54,447 nt of DNA from Streptomyces sp. NRRL S-350 (GTDB taxonomy: Bacteria; Actinomycetota; Actinomycetes; Streptomycetales; Streptomycetaceae), in contig NZ_JOHO01000045.1 in NCBI RefSeq assembly GCF_000719705.1, forward strand, positions 1-54,447, given 5' to 3'. The notes under the pieces are model-generated. The model saw only the letters and a list, made by a program, of their open reading frames with translations. It did not search any database and was not told the origin of the DNA. Below are positions 7,220 to 15,020 of the stretch, in pieces; the first letter of the stretch is position 1; each line of letters begins with the position of its first letter. The position numbers and the translations under genes were made by a program.

Positions 7220-8086
7220 ATGGGGACGACGGACTGCGGGCCTGCGGCACACCCGGGCGAACACCTGTGCCGCACCTTCGCCGACGACCGCGAGCGGGCC
7301 AGGCTGGTGAACGGTTTCGTCCACGACGGGATCCTGCAGGGGCAGCGGGTGCTGTACTACACCGACTCCCACCCGCCCCACGAGGCGGCCGACCGACTCC
7401 GGGCCCGGGAGGCCTCCGCGGCAGCTGCCCGGGAACGGGGGCAGTTGAGCGTGGAGAGCGCCGCCGACTCCTACCTCCGCCTCCTGCCCTTCGACCCCGA
7501 TCTGATGATCGCCGGCCTGCGGAACAGCTGCCAGGAGGCCCTGTCCCAAGGGTGGACGGGCCTGCGGGTCATCGGCGAGATGGACTGGTCCACCCGGCAG
7601 GTGCCCGGCGCGGACCGCCTGCTGGAATACGAACTGCGCCTGGACAACGAGGTCTTGGAAGACCTCCCGGTCACCGGGATCTGCCTCTACTCCCGGCTCG
7701 CGGCGAGCCGCACCCCGGCGTCGCTCGCCGTCGCCGCCCACCCCGGCGTCCTCGCGGACGGCGGCACACCCGGGGCCCTCGAGAAGTTGGCCGCCCTGCC
7801 GCTGCGCCCCGGCGGCGTACGGCTGGTGGGAAGCGTCGACCTGGACAGCAGGGCGGCCCTCGTGGCGGTACTCGCAGCCGCCACCCGCATGCCGCTGCCG
7901 GTGGTGGACGTGGACCTGGCGGGCGTCGACTTCGTCGATGCCGCCGGCGCCGCCGCACTGGTGGAGGCCGCAGCCGTCCTGGCGGCCCGGGACCGGCGGC
8001 TGGTCCTGCACCACGCGCCCACCTCATTGCGAAGGGTGGCCGAGATGTTCCCCGACGAGTGCCGGGCCCTGGAGATGACGGCATGA
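7220..8086 (+). CDS. MEDS-STAS domain protein (anti-sigma factor antagonist-like)
   Basis: A 288-residue cytoplasmic signalling protein. An N-terminal MEDS sensory domain (GEHLCRTFADDRERARLVNGF near residue 13, then RVLYYTD) is followed from about residue 200 by a STAS domain with VVDVDLAGVDFVDAAGAAAL. In the STAS domain, the position that anti-anti-sigma factors usually fill with a phosphorylatable Ser reads DAAG, so regulation by phosphorylation at that site is doubtful. GGGGAG lies 6 nt before the ATG at 7220. The stop overlaps the next gene as ATGA, so the pair is coupled. It is divergent from the sigma gene and probably part of the same partner-switching circuit. Confidence 0.85.
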   Translation: MGTTDCGPAAHPGEHLCRTFADDRERARLVNGFVHDGILQGQRVLYYTDSHPPHEAADRLRAREASAAAARERGQLSVESAADSYLRLLPFDPDLMIAGLRNSCQEALSQGWTGLRVIGEMDWSTRQVPGADRLLEYELRLDNEVLEDLPVTGICLYSRLAASRTPASLAVAAHPGVLADGGTPGALEKLAALPLRPGGVRLVGSVDLDSRAALVAVLAAATRMPLPVVDVDLAGVDFVDAAGAAALVEAAAVLAARDRRLVLHHAPTSLRRVAEMFPDECRALEMTA

Positions 8087-9030
8087 CCGATACCGCGAGT
8101 CCTCTCGTCCCCGTCGGTTCCTTCGTGCATCCGGCGCTGTTCTACCGCACCACCCAGGAGTACGTGGACACGGTCGGCGCCTTCGCCCGCGCCGCCCTGG
8201 CCGCCGACGAGCCGTGCCTGATCGCGGTCCCGGGTGCCCGACTGGAGGCCCTGCGCCCGGCACTTGACGAGGGCTCCGACGGCATCGACTTCGTCGACAT
8301 GACGGTCCTCGGGCGCAATCCCGGGCGGATCCTGGCGGCCCTCCAGGGCTTCGCCGACCGCCACCTCGGCCGGCCGGCCCGCATCGTGGGCGAGCCGATC
8401 TGGGCCGGGCGCAACCACGCGGAAATCCTCGAGGCCACCCGCCACGAAGCCCTCATCAACACCGCCTTCGCCCACCGCGGTGCGACCATCCTGTGCCCGT
8501 ACGACGTCACCGCCCTTTCCGACGGCGTCATCGCGGACGCCCGGCGCACGCACCCCACCATCTGGGACCGCGGCGAGGACCTCGACAGCCCGGCCTACAC
8601 CGACCCCGCCACCGTCTGCGCCGACTGCGACCAGCCGCTGCCCGAGCCCGACCGCGCCACGGTACTGGCGTACACGGTGGGTCAGCTGGCGCAGGTCCGC
8701 CACCACGCCGACGCCTGGGTCCGGACCACCGCCCTGACGCCCGCACGCCAGGGCGACCTGCTCCTCGCCCTCGGCGAAGCCACCGCCAACTCCCTGGCCC
8801 ACGGCGGGGGCAGCGGCACCCTGCGGCTGTGGACCGGGGAGAACGCCGCCGTGGTGGCCGAGATCCGCGACGCCGGGCAGCTGAGCGACCCGCTCGCGGG
8901 CCGCAGCCGCCCCCGCCTCGCCTCCGCCGACGGGGGCCGCGGCCTGTGGATGATCCACCAGCTCTGCGACCTCGTCGAGATCCGGTCCACCGGCGACGGC
9001 CTGACCCTGCGCCTGCACCTGTTCCCCTGA
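8083..9030 (+). CDS. MEDS-HATPase anti-sigma/sensor protein
   Basis: A 315-residue protein with an N-terminal MEDS sensory domain (VGSFVHPALFYRTTQEYVDTV, about residues 9-180) and a C-terminal RsbW-like GHKL ATPase domain. In the latter the N box is LLALGEATANSLAHGG, the G1 box EIRDAGQLSDP, and the G2 box DGGRGLWMIHQLCD. Such domains bind sigma factors or phosphorylate STAS antagonists. A CADC motif (CADCDQPL) in the linker could be redox- or metal-sensitive. It is coupled to the MEDS-STAS gene. With no stand-alone rsbW in the window, this is the best candidate for the local anti-sigma factor; that is inference. Confidence 0.85.
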   Translation: MTDTASPLVPVGSFVHPALFYRTTQEYVDTVGAFARAALAADEPCLIAVPGARLEALRPALDEGSDGIDFVDMTVLGRNPGRILAALQGFADRHLGRPARIVGEPIWAGRNHAEILEATRHEALINTAFAHRGATILCPYDVTALSDGVIADARRTHPTIWDRGEDLDSPAYTDPATVCADCDQPLPEPDRATVLAYTVGQLAQVRHHADAWVRTTALTPARQGDLLLALGEATANSLAHGGGSGTLRLWTGENAAVVAEIRDAGQLSDPLAGRSRPRLASADGGRGLWMIHQLCDLVEIRSTGDGLTLRLHLFP

Positions 9031-9259
9031 GCCCCGGGCGGCCGTGCCCCTGACCGCGGTGGCGCCCCGACGGACCGCGGCTGCGCCGCTGGCCCCGGCG
9101 GTGCCTCGGCCTCCGCCGAACCGGCACCTGCGTCCCCCGGCCCTCGGCCCTCGGCCCTCGCTGCTCTGTCTTCTGTCCTCGGTCCTCGGTCGCCGGACAG
9201 GGACGTCTCGCCGAGCGGGGTGGGGTGCCCACGGCCGCGGCCGGCTTCTGCCCCGGCTC

Positions 9260-10387
9260 TCAGGCGTTGTCCGTACGGGGAAAGACGTACACGTCCAGGA
9301 CCAGGCCCAGCGCGACCGCGGCCGGTACCGCGACGAGGGCCCCGACGAGGCCCAGCAGCGCGCCTCCCAGCAGGACGGCGACCACCGTCACGATCGGATG
9401 CACGTCCACCATGAACTTCATCGCCCTGGGCATGATCAGGTAGTCCTCCAGGAGCCGGAAGGCGATGTAGAAACCGGCGGTGGCCAGGGCGATCGGCAGG
9501 GACACCGACAGCGCCACCAGGCTGACGACGACGCCCCCGATCGTCGAGCCCACCATGGGGACGAGGTCCATCAGGGCCACGAACACCCCGAGCGCCCCGG
9601 CGTAGGGGACGCCGGTGGCCGCGCACCAGGCGAAGGTCGCCAGGCCCGCGATGGCGGAGGTCAGCACGTTGCCCAGCATGTAGCGGCCCGTCCGGCCGAG
9701 GATCTCCTCGGTGATCTCCTCCACCTCCTGGCGCCGGCTGCGCGGAACGAACCGGTAGCAGAACGCCTTGATGACCGGAAGCGCCACCATGACGTACAGG
9801 GCGACACTGACGACGATCACCGTGGCCGTCACCGTGCTCAGCAGGAGCCGGCCCGCGCCGAGCACTCCGCCGAACACGCCGGAGGCCGAACCACCGGAAC
9901 CCAGCTGGGCCTTGGCGCGCTCCACCAGGTGGTAGTGGTCCTCGATCCGGCCGAGCGTCGACTGGTGGTCGTGCAACTGCTGGAGCCAGCCCGGTACGGC
10001 GTCGACGAGGGCGCTCACCTCGTCGCCGACCGGTGGGATGACCACCGCGAGCAGACCCGTCAGCGCCGCCGCCAGTCCGCAGACCACGACGGCCACCGCC
10101 CAGCCCCGGCGCAGTCCTCGATGCTCCAGCCACGCCACCACCGGTTCCAGGCTGACCGCGATGAACACGGCGAGGAGCAGCAGCGTGAGCAGTGACGTGA
10201 GCTGGACCACGGCGTCGACCGCGTGCCACGCCAGGAGCGCCCCCAGGCTGAGCGCGAAGCCCACCCGGAACCACGACTTCACCCGCGGCGGCCGGCGCTC
10301 CGCGGTCTGGATCCGGGGCCGTGGTCCGCTCGCCCGCCTGGCCGGCGTCAGATCGCGGGGGGTGTTGACTGCGGGCGCCTCGTCCAC
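9260..10387 (-). CDS. AI-2E family transporter (UPF0118 membrane protein)
   Basis: A 375-residue integral membrane protein of the AI-2E exporter family. A charged N-terminus of about 38 residues precedes paired hydrophobic segments (residues ~45-100), a long soluble region (PVGDEVSALVDAVPGWLQQLHDH onward), then five or six more segments including GVFVALMDLVPMVGSTIGG and LLEDYLIMPRAMKFMVDVHPIV, typical of the family. Substrates of most members are unknown. The GTG at 10387 was chosen because GGAG lies 5 nt upstream. It is flanked by a repeat-rich region and a small hydrophobic protein gene on the same strand. Confidence 0.88.
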   Translation of the reverse strand: MDEAPAVNTPRDLTPARRASGPRPRIQTAERRPPRVKSWFRVGFALSLGALLAWHAVDAVVQLTSLLTLLLLAVFIAVSLEPVVAWLEHRGLRRGWAVAVVVCGLAAALTGLLAVVIPPVGDEVSALVDAVPGWLQQLHDHQSTLGRIEDHYHLVERAKAQLGSGGSASGVFGGVLGAGRLLLSTVTATVIVVSVALYVMVALPVIKAFCYRFVPRSRRQEVEEITEEILGRTGRYMLGNVLTSAIAGLATFAWCAATGVPYAGALGVFVALMDLVPMVGSTIGGVVVSLVALSVSLPIALATAGFYIAFRLLEDYLIMPRAMKFMVDVHPIVTVVAVLLGGALLGLVGALVAVPAAVALGLVLDVYVFPRTDNA

Positions 10388-10540
10388 GGCTGCTCCTCGG
10401 TCGCGGGTCCGGTCGGCGGTCGGGCCGACCGCCGGTTGCCGTCTGCCCCGCAATGCCCTCCGAAAGCGCCGGTGCGCGGTGACGGCTCCGAGACGGGCGG
10501 GCCGGTGGTCGACCGACGGGCGGTTCGCGGTCGGCGGTGG

Positions 10541-10618
10541 GTACGACGACGGGGCACAGCGGCGGGGTACGGCGGCGGGGCACTGCGACGGGGTACGGCG
10601 ACGGGGTACGGCGACGGG
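10541..10618. repeat. Six 13-bp tandem repeats (GTACGGCGACGGG-like)
   Basis: Six contiguous 13-bp units begin at 10541; the last two are identical. They sit between the AI-2E transporter start and the small hydrophobic protein stop. The last unit is also the left end of the large hairpin that follows. Confidence 0.75.
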
Positions 10619-10655
10619 GCACGCACAGCAGTGTGTGCGTGCCCCGTCGCCGTAC
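10606..10655 (-). terminator. 22-bp perfect inverted repeat, terminator
   Basis: Two 22-bp perfect arms (10606-10627 and 10634-10655) surround the loop GCAGTG, 17 bp beyond the stop of the small hydrophobic protein. One arm is built from the neighbouring 13-bp tandem repeat. Confidence 0.75.
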
Positions 10656-10671
10656 CCGCGGCTGTCCGGAC

Positions 10672-10842
10672 CTACCAGCGGTACCAGCGGCCCCGGCTGC
10701 CCGATGCGCCGGTCCCGCGGGCCACGAACCCCAGCAGCCAGACCACCAAGACCACGACCGCCACCCACCACAGGGCCTTGAGTGCGAAGCCGGCACCGAA
10801 CAGGATCAGGGCCAGCAGCAGAACCAGAAGAAGGGGAACCAT
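10672..10842 (-). CDS. Small hydrophobic membrane protein
   Basis: A 56-residue protein with two membrane spans (MVPLLLVLLLALILFGAGF and LWWVAVVVLVVWLLGFVA) and a short basic, Gly/Ser/Arg/Trp-rich tail. Similar tiny hydrophobic proteins are widespread in streptomycetes and have no assigned role. GGAGG lies 5 nt before the ATG at 10842. It is divergent from csbD with about 125 bp between, suggesting shared stress control. Confidence 0.8.
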   Translation of the reverse strand: MVPLLLVLLLALILFGAGFALKALWWVAVVVLVVWLLGFVARGTGASGSRGRWYRW

Positions 10843-10967
10843 CTCGACCTCCGTAGTCAGCGTCAGCGAACCGACTGCCCGGCGCCGCGGCACATATTCG
10901 GAGGAATTTTCCGGCCGGGCGGGGGCAGACGGCCGACCCAGGAAGTCCCGACGAACCGGAGGCCCAG

Positions 10968-11141
10968 ATGAGTGCCAGCGACAAGATCGAGAACGCCGCC
11001 GACAAGGCCAAGGGCGCGGCCAAGGAAGGCGTCGGCAAGGTGACCGGCAACGAGCGGCTGCAGGCCGAGGGCAAGGCCGACAAGACCAAGGGCGACCTCA
11101 AGCAGGCGGGCGAGCACGTCAAGGACGCGTTCAAGCACTGA
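10968..11141 (+). CDS. csbD: CsbD family stress protein
   Basis: A 57-residue hydrophilic, charged protein matching the CsbD family almost end to end: KIENAADKAKGAAKEGVGKV, then GNERLQAEGKADKTKGDLKQ. In Bacillus, csbD belongs to the SigB regulon; its molecular role is unknown. GGAGG lies 5 nt before the ATG. Its place among sigma-control genes fits general-stress regulation, although I did not find a convincing GTTT/GGGTA promoter. A 50-bp perfect palindrome follows the stop. Confidence 0.9.
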   Translation: MSASDKIENAADKAKGAAKEGVGKVTGNERLQAEGKADKTKGDLKQAGEHVKDAFKH

Positions 11142-11155
11142 CCCTCGACGACACC

Positions 11156-11205
11156 GCGGCGGTGGTTCCGCCCGTCCTCCGGAGGACGGGCGGAACCACC
11201 GCCGC
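11156..11205. terminator. 50-bp perfect palindrome, bidirectional terminator
   Basis: Two 25-bp perfectly complementary arms meet with no spacer at 11180/11181. It lies between csbD and the convergent STAS gene. Confidence 0.8.
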
Positions 11206-11327
11206 GACTTCGTGGTCGGCCCGGCCCAGCGCCGCGAGTGGCTCCGTCGGCACCTCCGGCCACGGGTACGGCCTGGAGGTGCCCGGCGTCGGCGGGGCCC
11301 CGAGGGCGCTGCGCCGCCGCCCGACCG

Positions 11328-11657
11328 TCACACGGGGCCGCTGCCGGGGCGGATCGTGAAGACCCGGTCCAGGCCGACGATGGCGAGGATGCGCAGGGTG
11401 TTGGACGGGACGTGGGCGAGCGCCAGGTCGGCGCCCGCGGCCTGGGCGTGGCGGCGGGCCGCGAGGAGCGCGGTGATGCCGCTGGAGTCGCAGAAGTCCA
11501 GGTCGGACAGGTCGATGACCAGGCACTGTCCGGGCGTCAGGGTGAGCTGTTCCACGTGCCGGCGCAGGGCGGGGGCGTGTTCGTAGTCGAGGTCGCCGGT
11601 GACGTGCAGGACGGGACCGGCGGAGCTGTCGTGGTGGATGGTGTTGAGCGGGCTCAT
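11328..11657 (-). CDS. STAS-domain anti-anti-sigma factor
   Basis: A 109-residue single-domain STAS protein like RsbV/SpoIIAA. The signature LVIDLSDLDFCDSSGITALLAA contains the Ser that RsbW-type kinases phosphorylate in the family (DSSG). When unphosphorylated, such proteins bind the anti-sigma factor and free the sigma factor. Its ATG (11657) overlaps the stop of the PP2C phosphatase gene as ATGA, so it is the third gene of the rsbQ-rsbP-like operon and the natural substrate of that phosphatase. The target sigma is probably the one at 5961-6854; this is inference. Confidence 0.93.
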   Translation of the reverse strand: MSPLNTIHHDSSAGPVLHVTGDLDYEHAPALRRHVEQLTLTPGQCLVIDLSDLDFCDSSGITALLAARRHAQAAGADLALAHVPSNTLRILAIVGLDRVFTIRPGSGPV

Positions 11658-12982
11658 CGGTTCGTCGCCAGAGTGGTGGTCGGATGGGTCGCGGGGACGC
11701 CGAGGGCGAGCAGCGCGGTGTCGTCGTCGAGGCCGTCGCCGAAGCTCTTCAGCAGCCCGGTCAGTGCGGTGATCACTTCCTCGGGCCCGGCGGGGGCGTG
11801 GTCGGCGGCGAACGCGTGCAGGGCGTCGTCGCCGAACAGGCTGGTGCGGGTGGGGCCGGTGCGGGCCTCGGTGAGGCCGTCGGTGTAGAGGAGCAGGGTG
11901 TCGCCCGGCGCCAGGGTGGTCTCCGCGGTGGTGAACGGGGCATCGGGCAGGATACCGACGAGCAGGCCGCCCGGGGTGGGGACGAATTCGGCCTTCCCGT
12001 CGGAGCGCAGGACCAGCGCCGGGGGGTGACCGCCCGAGGCGAGGCGGACGGTGCGGTCGCGTGGACCGGGCCCGGCCTCGATGACGCCGAAGACGGCCGT
12101 GCAGTAGCGGGGATCGCCCGCGGCCGTGTACTGCTCGTGCAGGACGGTGTTGAGCGTGGCGAGGGCGGCGGCGGGCTCCGCGTCGTGCAGCGCAGCCGCC
12201 CGCAGCGTGTAGCGGGTCAGCGACGTCAGGGAGGCCGCGGCCGGGCCCTTGCCGCACACGTCGCCCAGGAAGAACGCCCACCGGTCCCGGTCGACGGGGA
12301 ACAGGTCGTAGAAGTCGCCGCCGAGCCGGTCCGGGGAGGCGGTGTGGTAGTAGACGGCGGACTCCAGGCCCGGCACGCACGGCAGCGAGGCGGGCACGAG
12401 CGAGAGCTGGAGGGCGGCGAGGGCCTCGGTGAGGCGGGCCCGGTCGGCCTCGGCCTGCCGCAGGGCGTCCTCGGCCCGCAGCCGTTCCCGTTCGGCCTCG
12501 GCGCGGGCCTGCTCGGCCTCCTGGCGGCGGCGCAGCAGTTCGCCCTCGTAGGCGCGCCGGTCGGATGCGTCGAAGACGGTGGTGCGGATCAGCAGCGGCT
12601 CGCCGGCGCTCCCGTACTTGATCGCCGAGGAGACCAGCACCGGCAGCCGGTCGCCGTCGGCGGCCCTCATCTCCAGGGCGATGCCGCCCAGTTCACCCCG
12701 CATGCGCAGCAGCGGCGCGAAATGCGTCTCGTGGTAGAGCTTGCCGCCGACGGTCAGCAGGTCGGCGAAGCGCACTCGGCCCACCACGTCCTCGCGGTCC
12801 AGGCCGAGCCAGCCCAGCAGGGTGGCGTTGATCTTGGCGATGGTGCCGTCCATCAGCGTCGACAGGTAGCCGCACGGTGCCTGCTCGTACAACTCCTCCG
12901 CGCTGTCCTCCAGCAGGGCGGTGAACGCGGCGTCCGTGCCACGGTCGGCGTCGGGCTCCGGAGTCTCGCCGATCCGGCACAT
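11654..12982 (-). CDS. rsbP: PAS-PP2C phosphatase (RsbP-like)
   Basis: A 442-residue serine phosphatase. An N-terminal PAS domain (about residues 30-150; GYLSTLMDGTIAKINATLLGW) is followed by a charged coiled coil (RRRQEAEQARAEAERERLRAE, about 170-215) and a SpoIIE/PP2C domain. The PP2C domain carries GGDFYD and GDVCGKG (metal-binding Asp), SGGHPP and LLYTDGLTEAR, and D in GLDDDTALL. The order PAS, coiled coil, PP2C is that of Bacillus RsbP, which dephosphorylates RsbV under energy stress. Its start overlaps the upstream rsbQ-like stop as TGATG, and GGAG precedes it. Confidence 0.93.
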   Translation of the reverse strand: MCRIGETPEPDADRGTDAAFTALLEDSAEELYEQAPCGYLSTLMDGTIAKINATLLGWLGLDREDVVGRVRFADLLTVGGKLYHETHFAPLLRMRGELGGIALEMRAADGDRLPVLVSSAIKYGSAGEPLLIRTTVFDASDRRAYEGELLRRRQEAEQARAEAERERLRAEDALRQAEADRARLTEALAALQLSLVPASLPCVPGLESAVYYHTASPDRLGGDFYDLFPVDRDRWAFFLGDVCGKGPAAASLTSLTRYTLRAAALHDAEPAAALATLNTVLHEQYTAAGDPRYCTAVFGVIEAGPGPRDRTVRLASGGHPPALVLRSDGKAEFVPTPGGLLVGILPDAPFTTAETTLAPGDTLLLYTDGLTEARTGPTRTSLFGDDALHAFAADHAPAGPEEVITALTGLLKSFGDGLDDDTALLALGVPATHPTTTLATNR

Positions 12983-13785
12983 CACCGTCGCTCCTGGAGG
13001 AAGGCGAGGACGGCCGCACTGGTGGCCTCCGGGGCACTCAGCTGCGGGCAGTGGCCGGTGGCGTCCAGGGTGACCAGCCGCGAAGAAGGAATCGCGGCGT
13101 GCACGAACGCGCCGACCTCGCGGGGCGCGATGACGTCCTGCGTGCACTCCAGCACCAGCGTGGGGATCTCCACGTCCTTCAGGTCCTCACGGCTGTCGGA
13201 CAGGAACGTGGTACGCGCGAACACCCGGGCGATCTCCGGATCGGTGGAGCAGAAGCTGGTCGCCAGCTCCTCTCCCAGCTCCGGCCGGTCCGGGTTCCCC
13301 ATGATCACCGGCGCCATCCCGGCGGACCATCCCAGGTAGTTCGACTCCAGCGAGTCCAGCAGCTCCTCGATGTCCTGCTCGCTGAAGCCGCCGCGGTAGC
13401 CCTCGTCGTCGATGTAGCGCGGCGAGGGCGCCACCATCACCAGCGACCCGATGCGCTCCGGCGCCGCCCGCGCGGCCAGCACCCCCACCATCGCACTGAC
13501 CGAGTGGCCCACGAACACCGCCCGCTCCAGGTCCAGCTCCTCGCAGACCTCCACCACGTCCCTGGCGTAGCCGTCCAGCGAGGAGTACCGCTGCTCACTC
13601 CAAGCCGACAGGTCCGAGCCGCCGGAGCCGACGTAGTCGAACAGCACCACCCGGTGCCGGCGCGCAAGACCGGGGACGATCAGGCGCCACATGTTCTGGT
13701 CGCAGCCGAAACCGTGCGCGAGCACCACCACCGGCCCGTCGGCGGGTCCGATGAGGGTGACGTTGTTCCTGCGGCGAATGTCCAT
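12982..13785 (-). CDS. rsbQ: RsbQ-like alpha/beta hydrolase
   Basis: A 267-residue hydrolase of the RsbQ/karrikin-receptor type; Bacillus RsbQ has 269 residues. Motifs are VVLAHGFGCDQNMWR (oxyanion loop), the nucleophile elbow VGHSVSAMVG, and DATGHCPQLS with the catalytic His; an Asp in ECTQDVIAP is the likely acid. In Bacillus, RsbQ binds a small hydrophobic signal and is required to activate the RsbP phosphatase, the gene it precedes here with overlapping codons. The ATG at 13785 has AGGA 8 nt upstream. The signal ligand here is unknown. Confidence 0.93.
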   Translation of the reverse strand: MDIRRRNNVTLIGPADGPVVVLAHGFGCDQNMWRLIVPGLARRHRVVLFDYVGSGGSDLSAWSEQRYSSLDGYARDVVEVCEELDLERAVFVGHSVSAMVGVLAARAAPERIGSLVMVAPSPRYIDDEGYRGGFSEQDIEELLDSLESNYLGWSAGMAPVIMGNPDRPELGEELATSFCSTDPEIARVFARTTFLSDSREDLKDVEIPTLVLECTQDVIAPREVGAFVHAAIPSSRLVTLDATGHCPQLSAPEATSAAVLAFLQERR

Positions 13786-13891
13786 GCCAGGCATCCTGTC
13801 ACGCCGGGCGGAGGCCCCGAGCGCGAGCACCAGGGCCGGTTACCCACCGTACCGGACCCCGGACTCCGCGTGCCGCCGGTCCTCCGGGAAC

Positions 13892-14440
13892 TCAGTCCTC
13901 CTCCAGTTCCAGCTCGGACAGGGCGTCGGCGATGAGTTGGGTGGCGAAGGTGTGGTCGTTGGTTCCGGACACCCGATTGACGTGGTCCGCGAGCAGGACG
14001 GTCACGGCCTCCAGGGGGTTCATCTCGGCTGCGGTCCAGGGGCCGTACTGCGCGCGCCACAGGTTGGGGCTCAGGCCGGTGCCCGCGGCGATGAGCAGGC
14101 CCGCCATCATGGGGACGACCTCGGGCCGGAAGGTCCTGGGCATCATGCGCATGGTGGCCACCAGGGTGGGCACCGTGTGTTCGACGACGTCCTCGTCGTG
14201 GTGTTCGAAGCTGCCCCGCAACCAGTTCATGAACATGTAGATGAGGGTGCACGTGCCGTCGAGGAGCTCGTCGAGCCCCCCGGGGCCGAAGGACGCGGCG
14301 AACTGGTCGATCATCCGCTGCTGTTCGGGATCCGTCCCGGCCTTGCGGTCGTGGAGGGCCTTGAGCCGGGAGTCGACCACCATGAGCGCGGCGCCCACAT
14401 CGCCGACGGAAGCGTATCGGGGGTCGCAGGGCGAGGGCAT
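13892..14440 (-). CDS. Hypothetical protein
   Basis: A 182-residue protein I do not recognise. It is mostly helical and acidic at the C-terminus (ALSELELEED), with hydrophobic patches LIYMFMNWLRG and VVPMMAGLLIAAG but no clear membrane span or signal peptide. AAGGAG lies 5 nt before the ATG at 14440, so it is well supported as a gene. It is followed on the same strand by rsbQ, about 105 bp away, and may be the first gene of that unit. Confidence 0.7.
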   Translation of the reverse strand: MPSPCDPRYASVGDVGAALMVVDSRLKALHDRKAGTDPEQQRMIDQFAASFGPGGLDELLDGTCTLIYMFMNWLRGSFEHHDEDVVEHTVPTLVATMRMMPRTFRPEVVPMMAGLLIAAGTGLSPNLWRAQYGPWTAAEMNPLEAVTVLLADHVNRVSGTNDHTFATQLIADALSELELEED

Positions 14441-14544
14441 GGGACTCCTTGGAGGTGCGGCTACGGCACGTAGCGCGGTTCGACCACAGGGTAGTCACTC
14501 GGTCGCCCTGCGTCCGGCGAATCCAGTCCCGTCGGCGAACACCC

Positions 14545-14580
14545 CCGGCCATGGCCGGATTCCGCCGCAAACACGGCGGA
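14545..14580. promoter_or_regulatory. Palindrome and hairpin in a divergent intergenic region
   Basis: A 14-bp perfect palindrome CCGGCCATGGCCGG (14545-14558) is followed by TCCGCCG-caaaca-CGGCGGA (14561-14580). They lie between two divergent hypothetical genes. TAAGAT at 14653-14658 is a good -10 box for the gene at 14707. Confidence 0.45.
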
Positions 14581-14706
14581 CTGTGCCCGATGGTGATCAT
14601 TCGGGACTGCATGGCGAATGTGAGGAAGATTCCCCTGATGTGCCGTCAGGTGTAAGATCCTCAACCCGCGGCTCCACGCCGGGAGCAGGGTCAACGGGGG
14701 GCAGGC

Positions 14707-14976
14707 ATGGCTCGTGCATGGGAAGCCGACCCTTCCGCTTCGTTCGAGAAGCGCCTGGGAAAGTCCGCGAAGGAACTCGGGACGTCCGACGGCCGGGACG
14801 AATGCCCGGACATCTGGCAGCTCTCGAACGGCGACATCGCCGTGATCGGACGCGACCTCACGGAGGACTACGGCGCCCGGCTTCCCGACAGCGTCACCCT
14901 CGGCCCGGGCGAGCGGCTCGTCGTCATTCCCGGCCACATGCTGAGCGCGGCGAAAACGGACATCGCGGATGCCTGA
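14707..14976 (+). CDS. Small hypothetical protein, streptomycete type
   Basis: An 89-residue soluble protein that I recall only as a common conserved hypothetical of Streptomyces and relatives. Visible are a charged N-terminus (ADPSASFEKRLGKSAKEL), a central GRDECPDIWQLSNGDIAVIGRD and a C-terminal RLVVIPGHMLSAAKTDI. These proteins often lie near helix-turn-helix regulator genes; none is adjacent here. GGGGGG precedes the ATG. No function can be assigned. Confidence 0.75.
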   Translation: MARAWEADPSASFEKRLGKSAKELGTSDGRDECPDIWQLSNGDIAVIGRDLTEDYGARLPDSVTLGPGERLVVIPGHMLSAAKTDIADA

Positions 14977-15020
14977 CCGGCGGCCTCCGGAACTGCGGTA
15001 GGAGTGGCGGCGGGTGGGCC

